A stretch of 64,000 nucleotides of DNA from Ulva prolifera (lineage: Eukaryota > Chlorophyta > Ulvophyceae > Ulvales > Ulvaceae): the NCBI GenBank assembly GCA_023078555.1, contig CM041201.1, positions 7,261,172 to 7,325,171 of the forward strand. The letters run 5' to 3'. A program made the translations under genes and the position numbers. How positions within the stretch are numbered: the stretch's first letter is position 1; each line of letters starts with the position of its first letter. Below the pieces are notes generated by a model. It was not told where the DNA came from. It worked only from the letters and a program-made list of their open reading frames with translations, and ran no database searches. Below, piece after piece: positions 1 through 11,646 of the stretch.

Positions 1-1021
1 TTTACTCGTGTATGCTGTGGATCCGAGCCTGTGCGGCTGTTTGGTGGGCAGCGCACCTGGGAACTGAAGAGTTGCACGCATGTATCCGCCAGGAACTCCA
101 GTCAATTGCCGGACTTGAAAGTCAAGGCAGATAGAGGTTTCGTTTCTTTAATGACCGTTTGATTATATCGCAGCCTTGATCACACCGCTTTTGCTTCGCT
201 CCCGCAACTGTGATATGTCCATTGCACAGCGTTGAGTCTCGATTACAGCTCAAGCATCTAGATATGTAATGTGCCGCAGACTGGCACCCGAAGAGCGATA
301 TGTCAAGTCGAGAACAAGGCTTTGTGGCAGGTGCGTAGCCAATCGCAAGGGCAACTCGTTTGTGTGCTTCTCAGCCAAGCGGGCGATGAACAGAGCACAA
401 ACTCTTAGGTAATGAGTGACTTACATGTGCCTGTTTTGCTCTACCTGTGCTGGCCGCATTGCATGGCAGTTGTGTGTGGCAGGCGTACCCGCGCGACGAT
501 GCCAGACAAGAAAACCGCATGATATGCGATCGCGTTGCCTACAGTTCCCTTCGCCTGCATCTGTAAGAGACAGAATGGATGCGACGCGTGGCAAGCGCTC
601 CGCGAGGAACACTTGGGTCTCGAGGCAATTCGGACCAAACGTACGCACATCCGTTGCGCATCCGTTGTCATAGATGAGGATATGCACCTGAGCTGCACAC
701 GACCTTCGCTCGTCATCAATCATCTGATAGTTGTCGCGACAGTCTTACTCTGATTGCATTTTTGTGTCATCCGAAGCATCGTAAAGCAGGAACTTGTGTC
801 CATTGTCCCGCCTGTGCGTGGCCATAGATCAGCAATCCCTGCGCCGATGCTTCAGCTACGCATGTCAACATTTGTGTATGAGCTTGCGCTCCATACCATG
901 TGGCAAGACAGGCTCGATGGCGGAGCGGGTTGTTCTCTGGCTAAGAAGGCGCGACACCTCCACAGCAATCGAGGACCTGGCTTGCGAAAGCAGGTAGGTG
1001 ATTCAACATAACGATATAAAC
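1..1021. other. 5' flank, no firm gene; possible first exon
   Basis: No protein family is recognisable here. An open frame from 754 ends in CAG at 993 and is followed by GTAGGT, a good splice donor, so this may hold the first coding exon of the coiled-coil gene that follows. The acceptor would be CTCCAG ending at 1042, which is in phase with that frame. A second reading from ATG 917 to 993 ends in a different phase and does not join in frame with that acceptor. I could not choose between an upstream exon and a start at ATG 1022. Confidence 0.3.
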
Positions 1022-4000
1022 ATGTATGCTTTGGTGCTCCAGGAGTTAGCTGAAATGCTCATGCCGGACAGGCAAGCGGACCACAGCGCGCGGATCGGGG
1101 GAGACAGTTCGCATGCCCTCCAGTCGCTGCAGAATCCAACAGAGAGTGCATTCACAGCGCCCTTAGATCTGCTGGCAGACTCGCAGTCGACGTCGCAATG
1201 GCCAACGCTGCCGCTGTCGCCACGCCGTGCCGCAGGAGCGTCTTCGTCACTCCTGGACGGGCACCAGCTCGCAGGAAACCGCCCGATGGCAGCCCTACTT
1301 GACACATTACCTCGGCACTCGCAGCGGCTGCCGAGCGAGTCCGGCTTTGACCTGCTGGCGGGCGGCACCGACGTCCTGCTCCACTCCGTCGGAGCTTCCC
1401 TGCCGGACCCAGCAAACTTGCACAAAGCAGCTGATGCACAGCCGCAGCGGCCCTCGCTGCTTCAGCGCCCAGAGAGCATCACACTGCCACCACCTCCGCC
1501 ACGGTCAAAGCCGCGGCCGAGCGACCCGGTCGGCCCGCCCCCCTGCGCACTGCCGGCGGCCCCCCTCATCACCCCCCCCTCTCCACACTCCTCCTGGCTC
1601 TCGACGTCCGAGAGTGACACAGACTGCAGCCACCGCGGCCTCGAGCCAGCGACCCCATCCCCAAACCCCCCCTCCCAGCCCCCGCCCCGCAGCGCCGCCA
1701 TCCCCAAGCCCCCCGACCTCTCCAGCAACGGCCGCCTCGCCCCCCCCAAGTGCAGCGTCCCGCGCCTCGCGATTCCGCGCCTCTCGAGCCGCCTCGCCCT
1801 CCCGCCGTCCAAACACACCGCCACAGCCGCAAGCGTCGCCTCGGTGCCGCAGCCCGCGTCCCCCAGCCACTCCGCCAACGCACCCACCGCCGCCGACGCC
1901 CTGTGCAGCCAGTCCTCTCTGCGCTCCAGCTCCTCCTCCTCCAGTTCCCCCACAGCCACGATGGGCTCGTCGGCGGCCGCGCCGGCGTGGATGAGCACAA
2001 GCCCCCCCGCCGGAGCCCCCGTCCCCGAACCCGGCATCCTCACGCCACGCACCACATCCGACGGCGCCATCCCCTCCGCCGCGCCGCAGGAACGTCTCCA
2101 GCCCATCCCCTCCGCGACACCCTCGGAGTATGCCACGGCAATGTCCTCCGTCATTCAATCGACGACCTCGTCCGCGCAAGTGAACCCGTCCCGGCCGTCC
2201 ACGGGCGACTCCGAGACGCCGCTTAGCAGCCGCCGCCCGCTCCTCCCGCCGCCCCCCTCTGAGGCGCGGGAGGCCGCGGCGGTGGACCCGCAGCCGGGGC
2301 CGCCCCCGGCGCCCGGCCAGTGGGTGGACTCTCTGTCCGACCACCCGTCAGTGAACCGCGCATGGAGCAATCCGTTCTTCTCTGTCCGTGCCGCCGAGGC
2401 GTCCCGGAACGCGATCGACGCCCGCATACCTGCCCAGCACGGTAACTCCCCTCCGCCACTGGCGTTTGCATGCCGCCGGCGGCAAATTTTAGACCTGCAG
2501 CGCGCCCTCGTACTGCGGGCTAGTGCCGCCGCATGAGGCTGCGTGCTACACCTGTGTCGGTGCCGGCATGGCAGCACAGGTGGCCGTGCGATCGTGCCGT
2601 GCCAGCACCCTCCGGGACGTGTGCAGACGGCGGCGTATGCGTGCAGGAGTCCGGCAGCGGGCGTCGTACCCTGGAGCGATTCTCTCCTCACACCCTGACA
2701 GTGAAAACTTCGCGCTGCCGTCGAACGAGGAGAGCACCTACGCCGCGAGCAGCGCGGCCGGCGACAACATGGACACAATCAGCCGCGGCGCCTCGGTCCC
2801 TGAGGCCATCATGTCGATCCTCGGTGAGATCAATGACGCGGAAGCGCGTATCGAGTCGGAGTGGGCAGCCGAGCAGGCCCTCCGGGCGGACGAGCTCGCG
2901 TCGCTGCCCAGCGCCGCAGAGGACCCGGCGCCGCTGCGCGGCCTGCGCTCCCGGTTCACCCCGGACGACGTCGTCGCGGCGGCGCGGGACGGCATGCGCA
3001 CGGACAGAGCGCACCGCGTGGTGCCGCGGGAGGTGCCGGAGCACCCGCCGGAGACCTCGCGCACGCTGCCGGACAGCCCGCGCAACTGGGAGGAGCGCGC
3101 CGCGGAGCTGGAGGAGATGCTGGTGGAGCAGCAGCTCGAGAGCGCGCGGGCGCGCGCGGACATCGAGGCGAAGCTGCTGGCCACCGAGCGGCAGCTCGCA
3201 CTGTCGGAGCGCGTGATGGCCGCGTCGCCGCAGCTGTCGCACCGTGACCCGCTGGACGGGTGCGCCACGCCGACATGCATGAGCCCCATGCATTGCAGCG
3301 GGCCGGGTTTCCGCCAAGCCGCATCCTGCTGCCTGCGCACAGCGTGCTGTGCATGTACCTCTGCGACTGCTCTCGTGCGTGAACTCAACGACCATGCGGA
3401 GGCCGGGGCGTGTGTGTGACCGAGGCGGGGGGGTGTTTGTGCGCAGGGGTGCGGCGTCGATGGAGAACGTCGGTGCCGCGTTTGACGAGCTGCAGCAGAT
3501 GGCGTCGGCGGTGGCCAAGGTGGAGGACATGGTGCGCGAGCGCCTCGAGCCGCTCTCCATGCACGTCGTCGGCATGAAGCGCCGCATGCTGTCCGCACAG
3601 GAGGAGGCCACCAGGCTCCGCGGCGAGCTCTCGTCCGCGCAGCAGCGCTGCAAGCAGCTGCAGGTGCGTGCGCCCATGCCGCGGCTCTTGCACCCCGGAC
3701 GAATGCCGGACCGGTTGCATGCATGGCGGCACATTGCGCCACGCGACAGGCCGGTTGTGACGTGAGCGACGGCGAGTTCTAGCAAGAGGTGTTGCGTTTT
3801 GGCCTACTCTCTGCCATGCAATGGCGCCTGCTTGTTACAAAAAAGATTATCAGTTTGAATGCTGTACAGGCGGAACTGCAGGGCCGGGGCAGTGACGCGG
3901 CGGGCGGGCAGCCGAGCAGCGCGCGCGACACAGCACGCACAGCCGCCACCTCGCGCGCCGGCCTCCCCCCGCTCTCCCCCGCCCCCCCCTCCGCGGCCCC

Positions 4001-6072
4001 CGACGACGTCAACGTCCTCCTCCGCCAGCTCCAGGACGCGGCCGCGGAGGTGGCCGAGGCGCGCGCGAGCAGCGAGGCGGCGACGGAGCGCGAACGCGGC
4101 CTCCAGGCGATCGTGGACGGCCGCGGCGCAGGCGACCAGCTCGTGCCGCATGCTGTGCATGCTGAGGTGCTGCACCAGAACAAGGTGCTCGCGGCGCAGG
4201 TGCAGCAGCTGCGGTCCGACTTGGAGGTGCTGTACATGGACGACCTGTGGCGGTCGAATCCGGACGGGATGCTGGAGGGGACGGGGACGTCGGGCGCGAC
4301 GCCGAGCGCGATGAACACGGTGGCCCGCCTCGGGGCCCTCATCGGGGTCTCGGACAGCCGGACGATCATGGTGCGGGCTGCTGTGCTGGCATGTGAGCAG
4401 AGGGGCCTGCACTCGTGCCTTGTTGTGCTTGTTACGGCGGTGTTGCACGGTGACTCCCGGGTGGGGTAGGGATGCACAGGGTGCAGCTGCGCAGGGCCGT
4501 GGCCCCGGAGTTCCCCTGTGCGATGCTTGGGTTGGTACCGATTGCTTGCGGTCGAGTGCTGTCACGCGGGGCAGGATCGGATGCGGATCAGATCAGATCA
4601 GATTAGGAGCAGATCTGAATCTGACCCCTTGCGCATCAGATCCGATTGATCAGAATGCCGGACGACTTTTGCTCGCCGGTCTGCCACCGCAGAACAGCCG
4701 TGACGGTGGACGTTGTCCGTGCAGAGGTCGATGGCAAGCCACCCGCGGCCATCCCGGTCACTTGGGTCCACACACGCTGACCTCCCGGAAGATTCGTCGC
4801 TCTGCTACGGCTCCTTTGCGGCGTACCCTTCCGAATCAGCCATCCGCTCCCAGCGCGGTGCGCCCCACACCTGGACCCAGGAGCCCAACCGCCCTCCACC
4901 TCACTTTCTCCTCGCCTGTCGAATTTGCGCCGTCTGGCACTTGATACCGAGCGAGGGTGTGTGCCGCTGGCGTCCACAGCACGCAGCATGCCGTGCAGAC
5001 GTGGTCGCCCCGATCACCCCGGAGGCGTTCATGCGGAAGCGGCTGAGCGCGGACGGCTACCCGAGCGCGAGCCTGATGGGCGCGGCGTCGCCGCTGATCG
5101 AGGCCTCGGGGGACCTCGGAGGCGACAGCGGCCTGCAGGGCCTGCATGGGCTGCAGGGGGACCAGAGCTACATCCTGCCGTCGCAGAGCATGATCAACGC
5201 GGTGGAGCGCGGGCAGGTGATGCACATCCGCGAGCAGACCGCGGAGCGCCTCGTGAGCACCCTGCAGGTGCAGCCCTCGCCACTGCCGGCCACGCGCACT
5301 GCTTGCCGAATTGAATGCTTCGTTCTCTCGACGAATACGCGAAAGAGAGAACAACGGCTCTCTGAACTGCCCCTTGCCCGGCAGAATCTCGCTTGAAGAC
5401 ACTGTCCCGTCGCAGTCGTTCGCTCTGACTGTGGCGCGCTTCAGATTCGTGGAATGCATGCTCGGCTGTTGCCGCCACGTCGAGGCGAACGTGGCCGTTA
5501 CTCCATTCCCACATGCAAACTGCCGTCGTGTTCCCTCGCTGTTGAGGGAGGGATCTGGCGCTTCGATCGGAGGGGGCTTATGCATGTCGGACCCCTGTGG
5601 CCATGCAGGCTCGGCCGCATGCATCGGGTGAGCAGGCGCCGTCCCCGCAGCATGGGGCCCCTCCATGTGCTGTGACATTGTGGCTCCCCGTTTGTGGCCT
5701 TGCGGCGTGACTGAGTCACATCATGAACGATGTCTCGGGGCTGCGTGGCAATGGCACCTCTGTAGCTAGCCGCTCCAGAATATGTGCAAGGTACATGCAT
5801 GCGTACGAGGCAGATCTGCGGTATGCACGCGATGCATGCTCTGCGCCGCGTCTGTCCATGTCACTGCCGGCTCAGTGCGGTGACTTGCTCTAGGTATAGT
5901 GCAGTATCAGCGGCTGGGCTTCACAGCGCTTCCAGCCCCACAGCAGTGATGGCCGCATGCCATTCTCACACGTACACATTGATCCAAGCCCCAGCCTGTA
6001 GCACCTGTGGTCCGTGCGATGCGCCTGCCTGACCACCAGCACACCCACAACTGCGGCGCGGTGATTGAAAAC

Positions 6073-6117
<45 letters not shown>

Positions 6118-8613
6118 ATCCTTATATGTTTATTATTATTATTATTATTATTACCTAATCCCCTCGGCACTGACACACGTAGACCCACATGCCGCTCCAC
6201 CCGCACTCTCCACACGCAGCCCACACTCTGACTGTGTGCGCAGCAGCACTTCCCCCCCTTCCCTCTGCATGGACTGAGAGCTGTCCGTTGCAGACGCTTT
6301 GCGATCTGCCTTGGTGCAACGCCCTGCACTCGCGTGGATATCACCCTCCCTTTCTCCGCAGCACCCCTCCCTCACCACCACTCCCGCCTCAGTTTGCCTG
6401 GAGTTCGTTCTGGTGTCGCGCTGAGTGTGCGGATGATTCATTGGATCCCCGGGCTGGATGCAATGCCTGGTAGGTTTGAGCTGGTGCTCCGCCTTACAAT
6501 GGGCCCCCTAATCTTGTAACCGTTTCGTTCCTCTTTGCAGCAGTCCTCTCTCACCATCACCGCGACCATGTGCTGTGCAGAACCAAGCCGCGAGCATCGT
6601 CGACAAGGACACGCAGATCGCCCGCCTCGAGCAGCGCGTCCGCGCCCTCGAGGCCGCCGAGGCCGCCATCCCCACGCCCGCCCACCCCACCGACGACGCC
6701 GATGACGACGACGCCGACACCCTCGAGGGCGCCTCCTGCGAGAGCTACGTCTCGCAGTCCGTGACCGTGCCGCTGTCGATGGTCGGGCCGAGCGCGGCGC
6801 TCGGCGACGCGGCCGCCGCCGCGCCGTTGCGGCTGTCCTCGCGCGTGTCGTCCGGGCGCGGGCGCTCGCTCGCGCACGCGATCAGTGCGGATCGCGCCGC
6901 GATGCAGGACTGGGAGACGCTGCCGGTGCCCAACACCTTCAAGGAGGCCCTCGAGCAGATCCTCATGCTGCAGGTGTGTGCTGCGTGCTGCGTCAAAAGG
7001 CAGTGTCCAGCTGCACGGTTTGTGGGAGGTAGAATCGGCACATGCACATCGAGGGGGCTTGCATCGCGCGTGCAGTGCGGCTGTGCGGAGTCGCGGCGTA
7101 TCCAGGGTTGTGTTATCGGCGGCCGTCGGGGCTGTTTTGGCATTCGAGGGCGCACGCACGCCCAGCGCAGGAAATGTGGCGGGGTCCCCCTTGCGCCGCG
7201 GGCATCTGTCCTGTCACCGTGTGTTGCAAGGATCACGCCAGAGACGCAGGTCCCACCGCATGGCACACCCTGCCACTGTGTGTGCAATCTGCAGTGTGAA
7301 GCTTCCGGGTGCCGCACTTGCCGCTGTGGGAGCTCTGCATCCCCCTGTGGCTAGCAGTGTGCGTCCGCACCGCCGCTTGTGTCCTCTGCCGCAGCCCGCA
7401 TCGTGTGCGTGCCGCAGCCGACCCGTCGTCCTGGTGCATCACACGGAGCGCGGCTGCCGTACAACACACGTCAGCCTATGCTGTGCCGCAGGTTGAAAAC
7501 AGCCGCCTGAAAGATAAGCTCGGAGGGCACGCCACGCACTCAGACGATGTGGACCCTCGGGAGGCCTTCCACGCGGCTGCCGGCATCGCCTCGTCTGCTG
7601 GCATCCCGAAACCGCCCGGTGCCCTCGACAAGGTGCGCGGCGACAGCGCCTGGGGGGTGTGCGCGGTGCACGAGTGCGATGTGTGCTTTGTGAGGGTGGC
7701 GCACTGCGCCACAGAGGCTGAGGTGTAGTGAGCGTGCTGAGCGTGGAAGCTGGGGTGGTTACAGGTCAGCAGGTGAGAACGCGCTTCTGATGCAGGGCCG
7801 GGCAGCGACTGGCAAGGCGAAGGCGCAGCAGTCCCGCATGCGGACGCTGTCAAACGCGCGGAAGACACTGGCGTCGATGCAGACGCTGGCCGACGCGATG
7901 TCCTCCGTGCAAGGGCAGCACCTGCGGGGCCCAGCTGCAGCGGACGGTGCCGGGCCCAACGACGCAGCGGCCTCTGGGGCCATAGTGGCGGCCTCTGGCG
8001 CGGTGATCGCAAATGGAAACGTCATGAACGGGCCCGAGCTGGAAGTCGAGGTGTTCAAGGACCTGGTGCGAAACTGAGCACCTGTGCACGGCGTGGTCGT
8101 TATGGTTGAGGTCGCCGTTGCACCCCATCCTGGGCCTCCGAGATCGCGATCTGACCCCGGGCCCGGTCTGCCCAACGCGCTGTAAAACGCATTAGAGACG
8201 TAGTGGCTTGGTGTTGCGTCAGTGTGTGGCACTGGGGCCGTGGGTGTGCGCAGCGTTGTGTGCCAGGCGCTGCGTCACGGAGAGCAGTGTATACGTACAC
8301 GGAGAGCGCGTCGTCGATGTAGACACGCTGAAAGATCGACAGTCTGCAGGTGATGAGGGAGCTGTCGGATCAAGTGGTGGCTTGGCAACTGGCTCATGGG
8401 GATGTGTCCAAGGACCTGGTATCTGCCAACATGAGACTGGCGGAGTTGCAGACTGAGCATGACCAGCTCGTTGGCCTGGTCAAAAGCTTGAGCTGCAAGC
8501 CGGCTCACGAGATGGATGCGTCTTCGCCAACTAAGGCACACGCGGTGCAAACACCGTCCAAAACGTCCAGACTAGGATTCTTCGGGCGCCTCAAACCCCC
8601 TCGGAGACAGTGA
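1022..8613 (+). CDS. large Pro/Ser-rich coiled-coil protein, 9 exons
   Basis: Family not recognised. Nine exons join in frame: 1022-2441, 2647-3259, 3447-3663, 3870-4370, 4980-5267, 6581-6973, 7492-7632, 7796-8065 and 8350-8613 (TGA), giving about 1368 residues from ATG 1022. Residues 1 to about 470 are low-complexity proline/serine-rich (PPPPPRSKPRPSDP and poly-Ser stretches), as in scaffold proteins. The middle carries acidic and leucine-rich heptad segments typical of coiled coil, for example WEERAAELEEMLVEQQLESA, RLRGELSSAQQRCKQLQ and DTQIARLEQRVRALEAAEAA. The C-terminus is basic (GFFGRLKPPRRQ). Most introns are phase 0 and many exons end in CAG, as in modular coiled-coil genes. GC content is very high in the 5' exons and lower in the last ones. 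A structural, cytoskeletal or basal-body role is only a guess. The first exon may lie upstream, as noted for the 5' flank. Confidence 0.7.
6073..6152. repeat. (ATG)n and (ATT)n microsatellites in an intron
   Basis: About 14 copies of ATG/GAT from 6073, then a short spacer and about eight copies of ATT near 6129-6152. Both lie in the 1.3-kb intron 5268-6580 of the coiled-coil gene. The apparent poly-methionine reading frame is an artefact of the repeat. Confidence 0.95.
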
Positions 8614-9862
8614 GACAGTTAATGGGTGGCCGCCCATCTGCGGTTCATGTGTTTGGTAGATCGTTGTAACGTGCTTCTGAACTTGTTGCAATGCTTGGAT
8701 GTCAATACGCTGCGGCTGGCGTGGTCAACATGACAACCAACGGCACCGCACTGCGAGCATGACTCACATATTGGACTCTTTCCTCCGTAGCCGCCCGACA
8801 TGAAGCAAGTGCATCAGATCCCTGCATTATATTTCGATCCCCGAACCTGAGGAATGCAGACGGCACGAAGCATCGCTGGAAACGGCAGCGTCACTCACTA
8901 ACCGCGCGCGTTGGCAGAAATGTGTCGCGCTCGACGATTGTCGTGCATGTACAGCTCGTGGCCGGCACATAGAACCTGAGACCACGTCCACGCCCGTTGC
9001 AAGTAAATGTTCCCCCATGCATGTTAGGCCTCGTCGAAGGGCGTGGCACAGTTGCGACCAGCTCCGGACATGACGCTTCGGGCTTCTCTGACGCGCTCAA
9101 CGCCCGCCGAGTTAGAGTATGCAATGCTATGTGAGCTATCTTCCACCGGCTCTCTTACCAAGCATGCGAGATGAATATGACTGTGCGATGCCAGTACGTT
9201 CTATCAAGCCTCTGCAGCATTCACTCCGATCCCAATCTGGCATTCGCGGAACATGCTCTGACAAGCCGACTGTCGCCTGTTTGACACCAAATAAGGTTTC
9301 TGGAGGGCTATCGTCTGCTGTAGACATGGGTGGCTTGAAGTAGTAGCCCGCGCACCACCACTGGTGAACGCTTGTGTCTCTTTCAGCCCGCATCAAACGT
9401 TTCAGCGCCATCATTCCAAAAGCCCCGCTCTGGCCGGGTTGAGTGTGGTGCCGTTGTCGCTATGGTGCGCTGATTTTGACTCGCTGCTGCTTGCGTCCCA
9501 GGAAAGAGCTGCTTGACTGGGGGAGCTGCTAAAGGCCATGTCGCTTACCTCTCTGCGCACGCGCCGTCAAATACAAGCATATTCTAGCTTTCTGCAGCAG
9601 TATGGTCCTTGCGTGTCTACTGTGAGCCACATCGCCGAAAGGCGTCAGTGCACGGCATCGCTGCTTCCACAGTCCTTGGCACACACGCCATCGGTCCATC
9701 CATCTCAACTCGTCCCAATTGAATCATGCTCCAGAGTCGTGTGCGAAATGCGGTCTTGTATTGCCAGGTATCTGCGCGCTGGTGGCACAGGCCTTCGTCA
9801 CGCTTTGACCGCTGGCCCCCAGGAGCTGCATAGGAAGGCCTACAAATGCCACTGTGTTGCAG
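8614..9862. other. spacer between two coiled-coil genes
   Basis: About 1.25 kb without recognisable coding sequence. It should hold the 3' end of the first coiled-coil gene and the promoter and 5' exon(s) of the next one, because the exon starting at 9863 opens at a splice acceptor rather than at a start codon. No exon could be identified. It is also possible that alternative splicing skips the terminal exon 8350-8613 and joins both transcription units. Confidence 0.5.
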
Positions 9863-10943
9863 GTAGCTAACGGAAAGGATTCAGCTGCCCATATACGGCA
9901 GCTGCAGCTGGACAACAAGCACTTGAGAAGCCAGCTAGAGCAGCAATGCAACCAAATAATCAAGATGGCAGAGACCATCCAAATGGTACATCTGGCGCGA
10001 ATCAAAGACTCAATGAAAGACGGCGAAACTACCGTCTTCAAGGTGCGCTAGCCGATGGTCCAGTGTGTCTTGTTCTCAGCTGCAGCAACAAGTGTGCCAG
10101 GACCAGCAATCCGCTCCACAGATGCAGGACGACCTAGATAATACCACGAAGACGATGGAGAGCCAGCAGTCCTCCATCACACGCTCCCGTGCGTCAGCAG
10201 CCGATCAAGCCGAGCAGCTACGTGCCCTAGAGGACCGCGCCCGCAAGTGGGCAAAGCGGTACCTGCACAAAATCAAAGCCGCTGCATCACGTGCGGAGCA
10301 AGCAGCGGGCATCCAGACATCCGCCAGCGTGCAATCACGCACCTCGAGTGTCTCAGGCCGCCCATCTGAGATCCCCACCCGGAGCTCCATCGCGTCTCAG
10401 CCATCAATGCGCCGCACTCCCGCAGAAAAGCCCGCTGCGCCCACATACGAGCGCCTCCCCTCCAAAGTTGCAGATCCGTACCCACACAACGTTGCAGCCC
10501 TCGCATCAATCGAGTCCCAATCCACTGCACCGACCGCGACGTCCCCGACGACCGCCCCGCACCACCAGGCCGCCGCCCCTCCGGCATCGAGCCCCCACCC
10601 CAAGGTAGACAGCTTGAATGGCGGCAGGCCACGGCACATGTCCGCACCAGGCGGGGGCGGCGCCGGCCGAGCGGTTGCGGTGGCCGACGGGGTTGCGGAA
10701 GGGTATCAACTCGGCAGCCGCGCGGTAGAATCGACCCCCGGGCTGGTCTCAGATCGGGGGTCACTGCACGCCGCCCACATCCGCACAAATGAGATCTTCC
10801 ACTCTGCAGACACGCAGGGCTCAGACGAGACGCTGCAGCCGTACAACGGCGACTCCTCGCGGCTGTCTGGCGGCGACAGCCGGAGGCAAGGCCGGGGGAA
10901 GACGTTTTTGAATAAGCTCTTCAGCACGTCGCGGAAAGGTTGA
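9863..10943 (+). CDS. coiled-coil protein, C-terminal two exons
   Basis: Family not recognised. Two exons are clear: 9863-10042 (acceptor TTGCAG, donor GTGCGC) and 10080-10943 (acceptor TTCTCAG, stop TGA), both phase 0, together 347 residues. The first exon and the start of the second form one coiled coil (IRQLQLDNKHLRSQLEQQ, then LQQQVCQDQQSAPQMQDD and LRALEDRARKWAKRYLHKIK). The remainder is serine/proline-rich and ends in a short basic tail (TFLNKLFSTSRKG). The layout of coil, disordered Ser/Pro region and basic tail resembles the upstream gene, so it may be a partial paralogue, or the alternative 3' end of the same gene. The 5' exon(s) and start codon were not found. Confidence 0.6.
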
Positions 10944-11646
10944 GGCGGCGCTGGCGGAACAGTGGTCTTTGGAGCAGTCATAACGGATCGCAGGAGGCGC
11001 CGTGTGGTTGCGGGCGCGAGTGAATGGCACTGTGCTGCCGCCACACCCTGCTCGTAACGTGTGCGGGCCGTTGCCCATGCCCCTTGCGCCGCACCGAGTT
11101 GACTCGAGGGACCCGTGCACGCCGATCCAAAACGTGCAACCATTGCAATGAATGGTAGCGCTAGGTACACATGTCGCAGGTTTCATATGGGTTTCCTTGT
11201 CCTTTTGCTATGTCCAGGATGTAAGTCAGAGAGTGAGCTTTCAAGCAAACGCCTGATGATGCTGTGCACGCCGCTGCGCTGTATTCTTCGAGCGGTCGGC
11301 CGGGGCGCGCTCGCGTGCAACGGCGCTGACTGTGTTTATATACACAAAACGTCGTCAGAGGGGCTGGGAATGGCCACGCATGTACAACGGGATCAAAGGC
11401 ACATGCAGGGGCCTGATTGCAATTGTGGGCTGTGATCCATACGCAGTGGGCATGTCTCGGAGTGCTGCCTGTGCGTGCGTGTGAAATTGTAGCTGTGCAA
11501 CTTTGTGCCTCTCGCGGGGCACACATTTTGCACACTGGTTACATGAAACCATACTACATTTGCATTTGTTGCATGAAACCAGACGTTGGTGTTGGTCGCA
11601 TAGGAGGCAGGTGCCTGAGCACCGTCCCCCCATACGATGGTCGAAT
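10944..11646. other. convergent intergenic region
   Basis: Lies between the ends of a plus-strand and a minus-strand gene, so it should contain both 3' UTRs. No coding sequence or repeat is supported. Confidence 0.5.

Noticed and set aside
1462-2471. Long minus-strand frames rich in Gly/Arg opposite the first coiled-coil exon
   Set aside because: Shadows of a GC-rich exon; the plus frame joins in phase with eight further exons.
6007-6231. Open frame with poly-Met and poly-Leu
   Set aside because: Produced by (ATG)n and (ATT)n microsatellites inside an intron.
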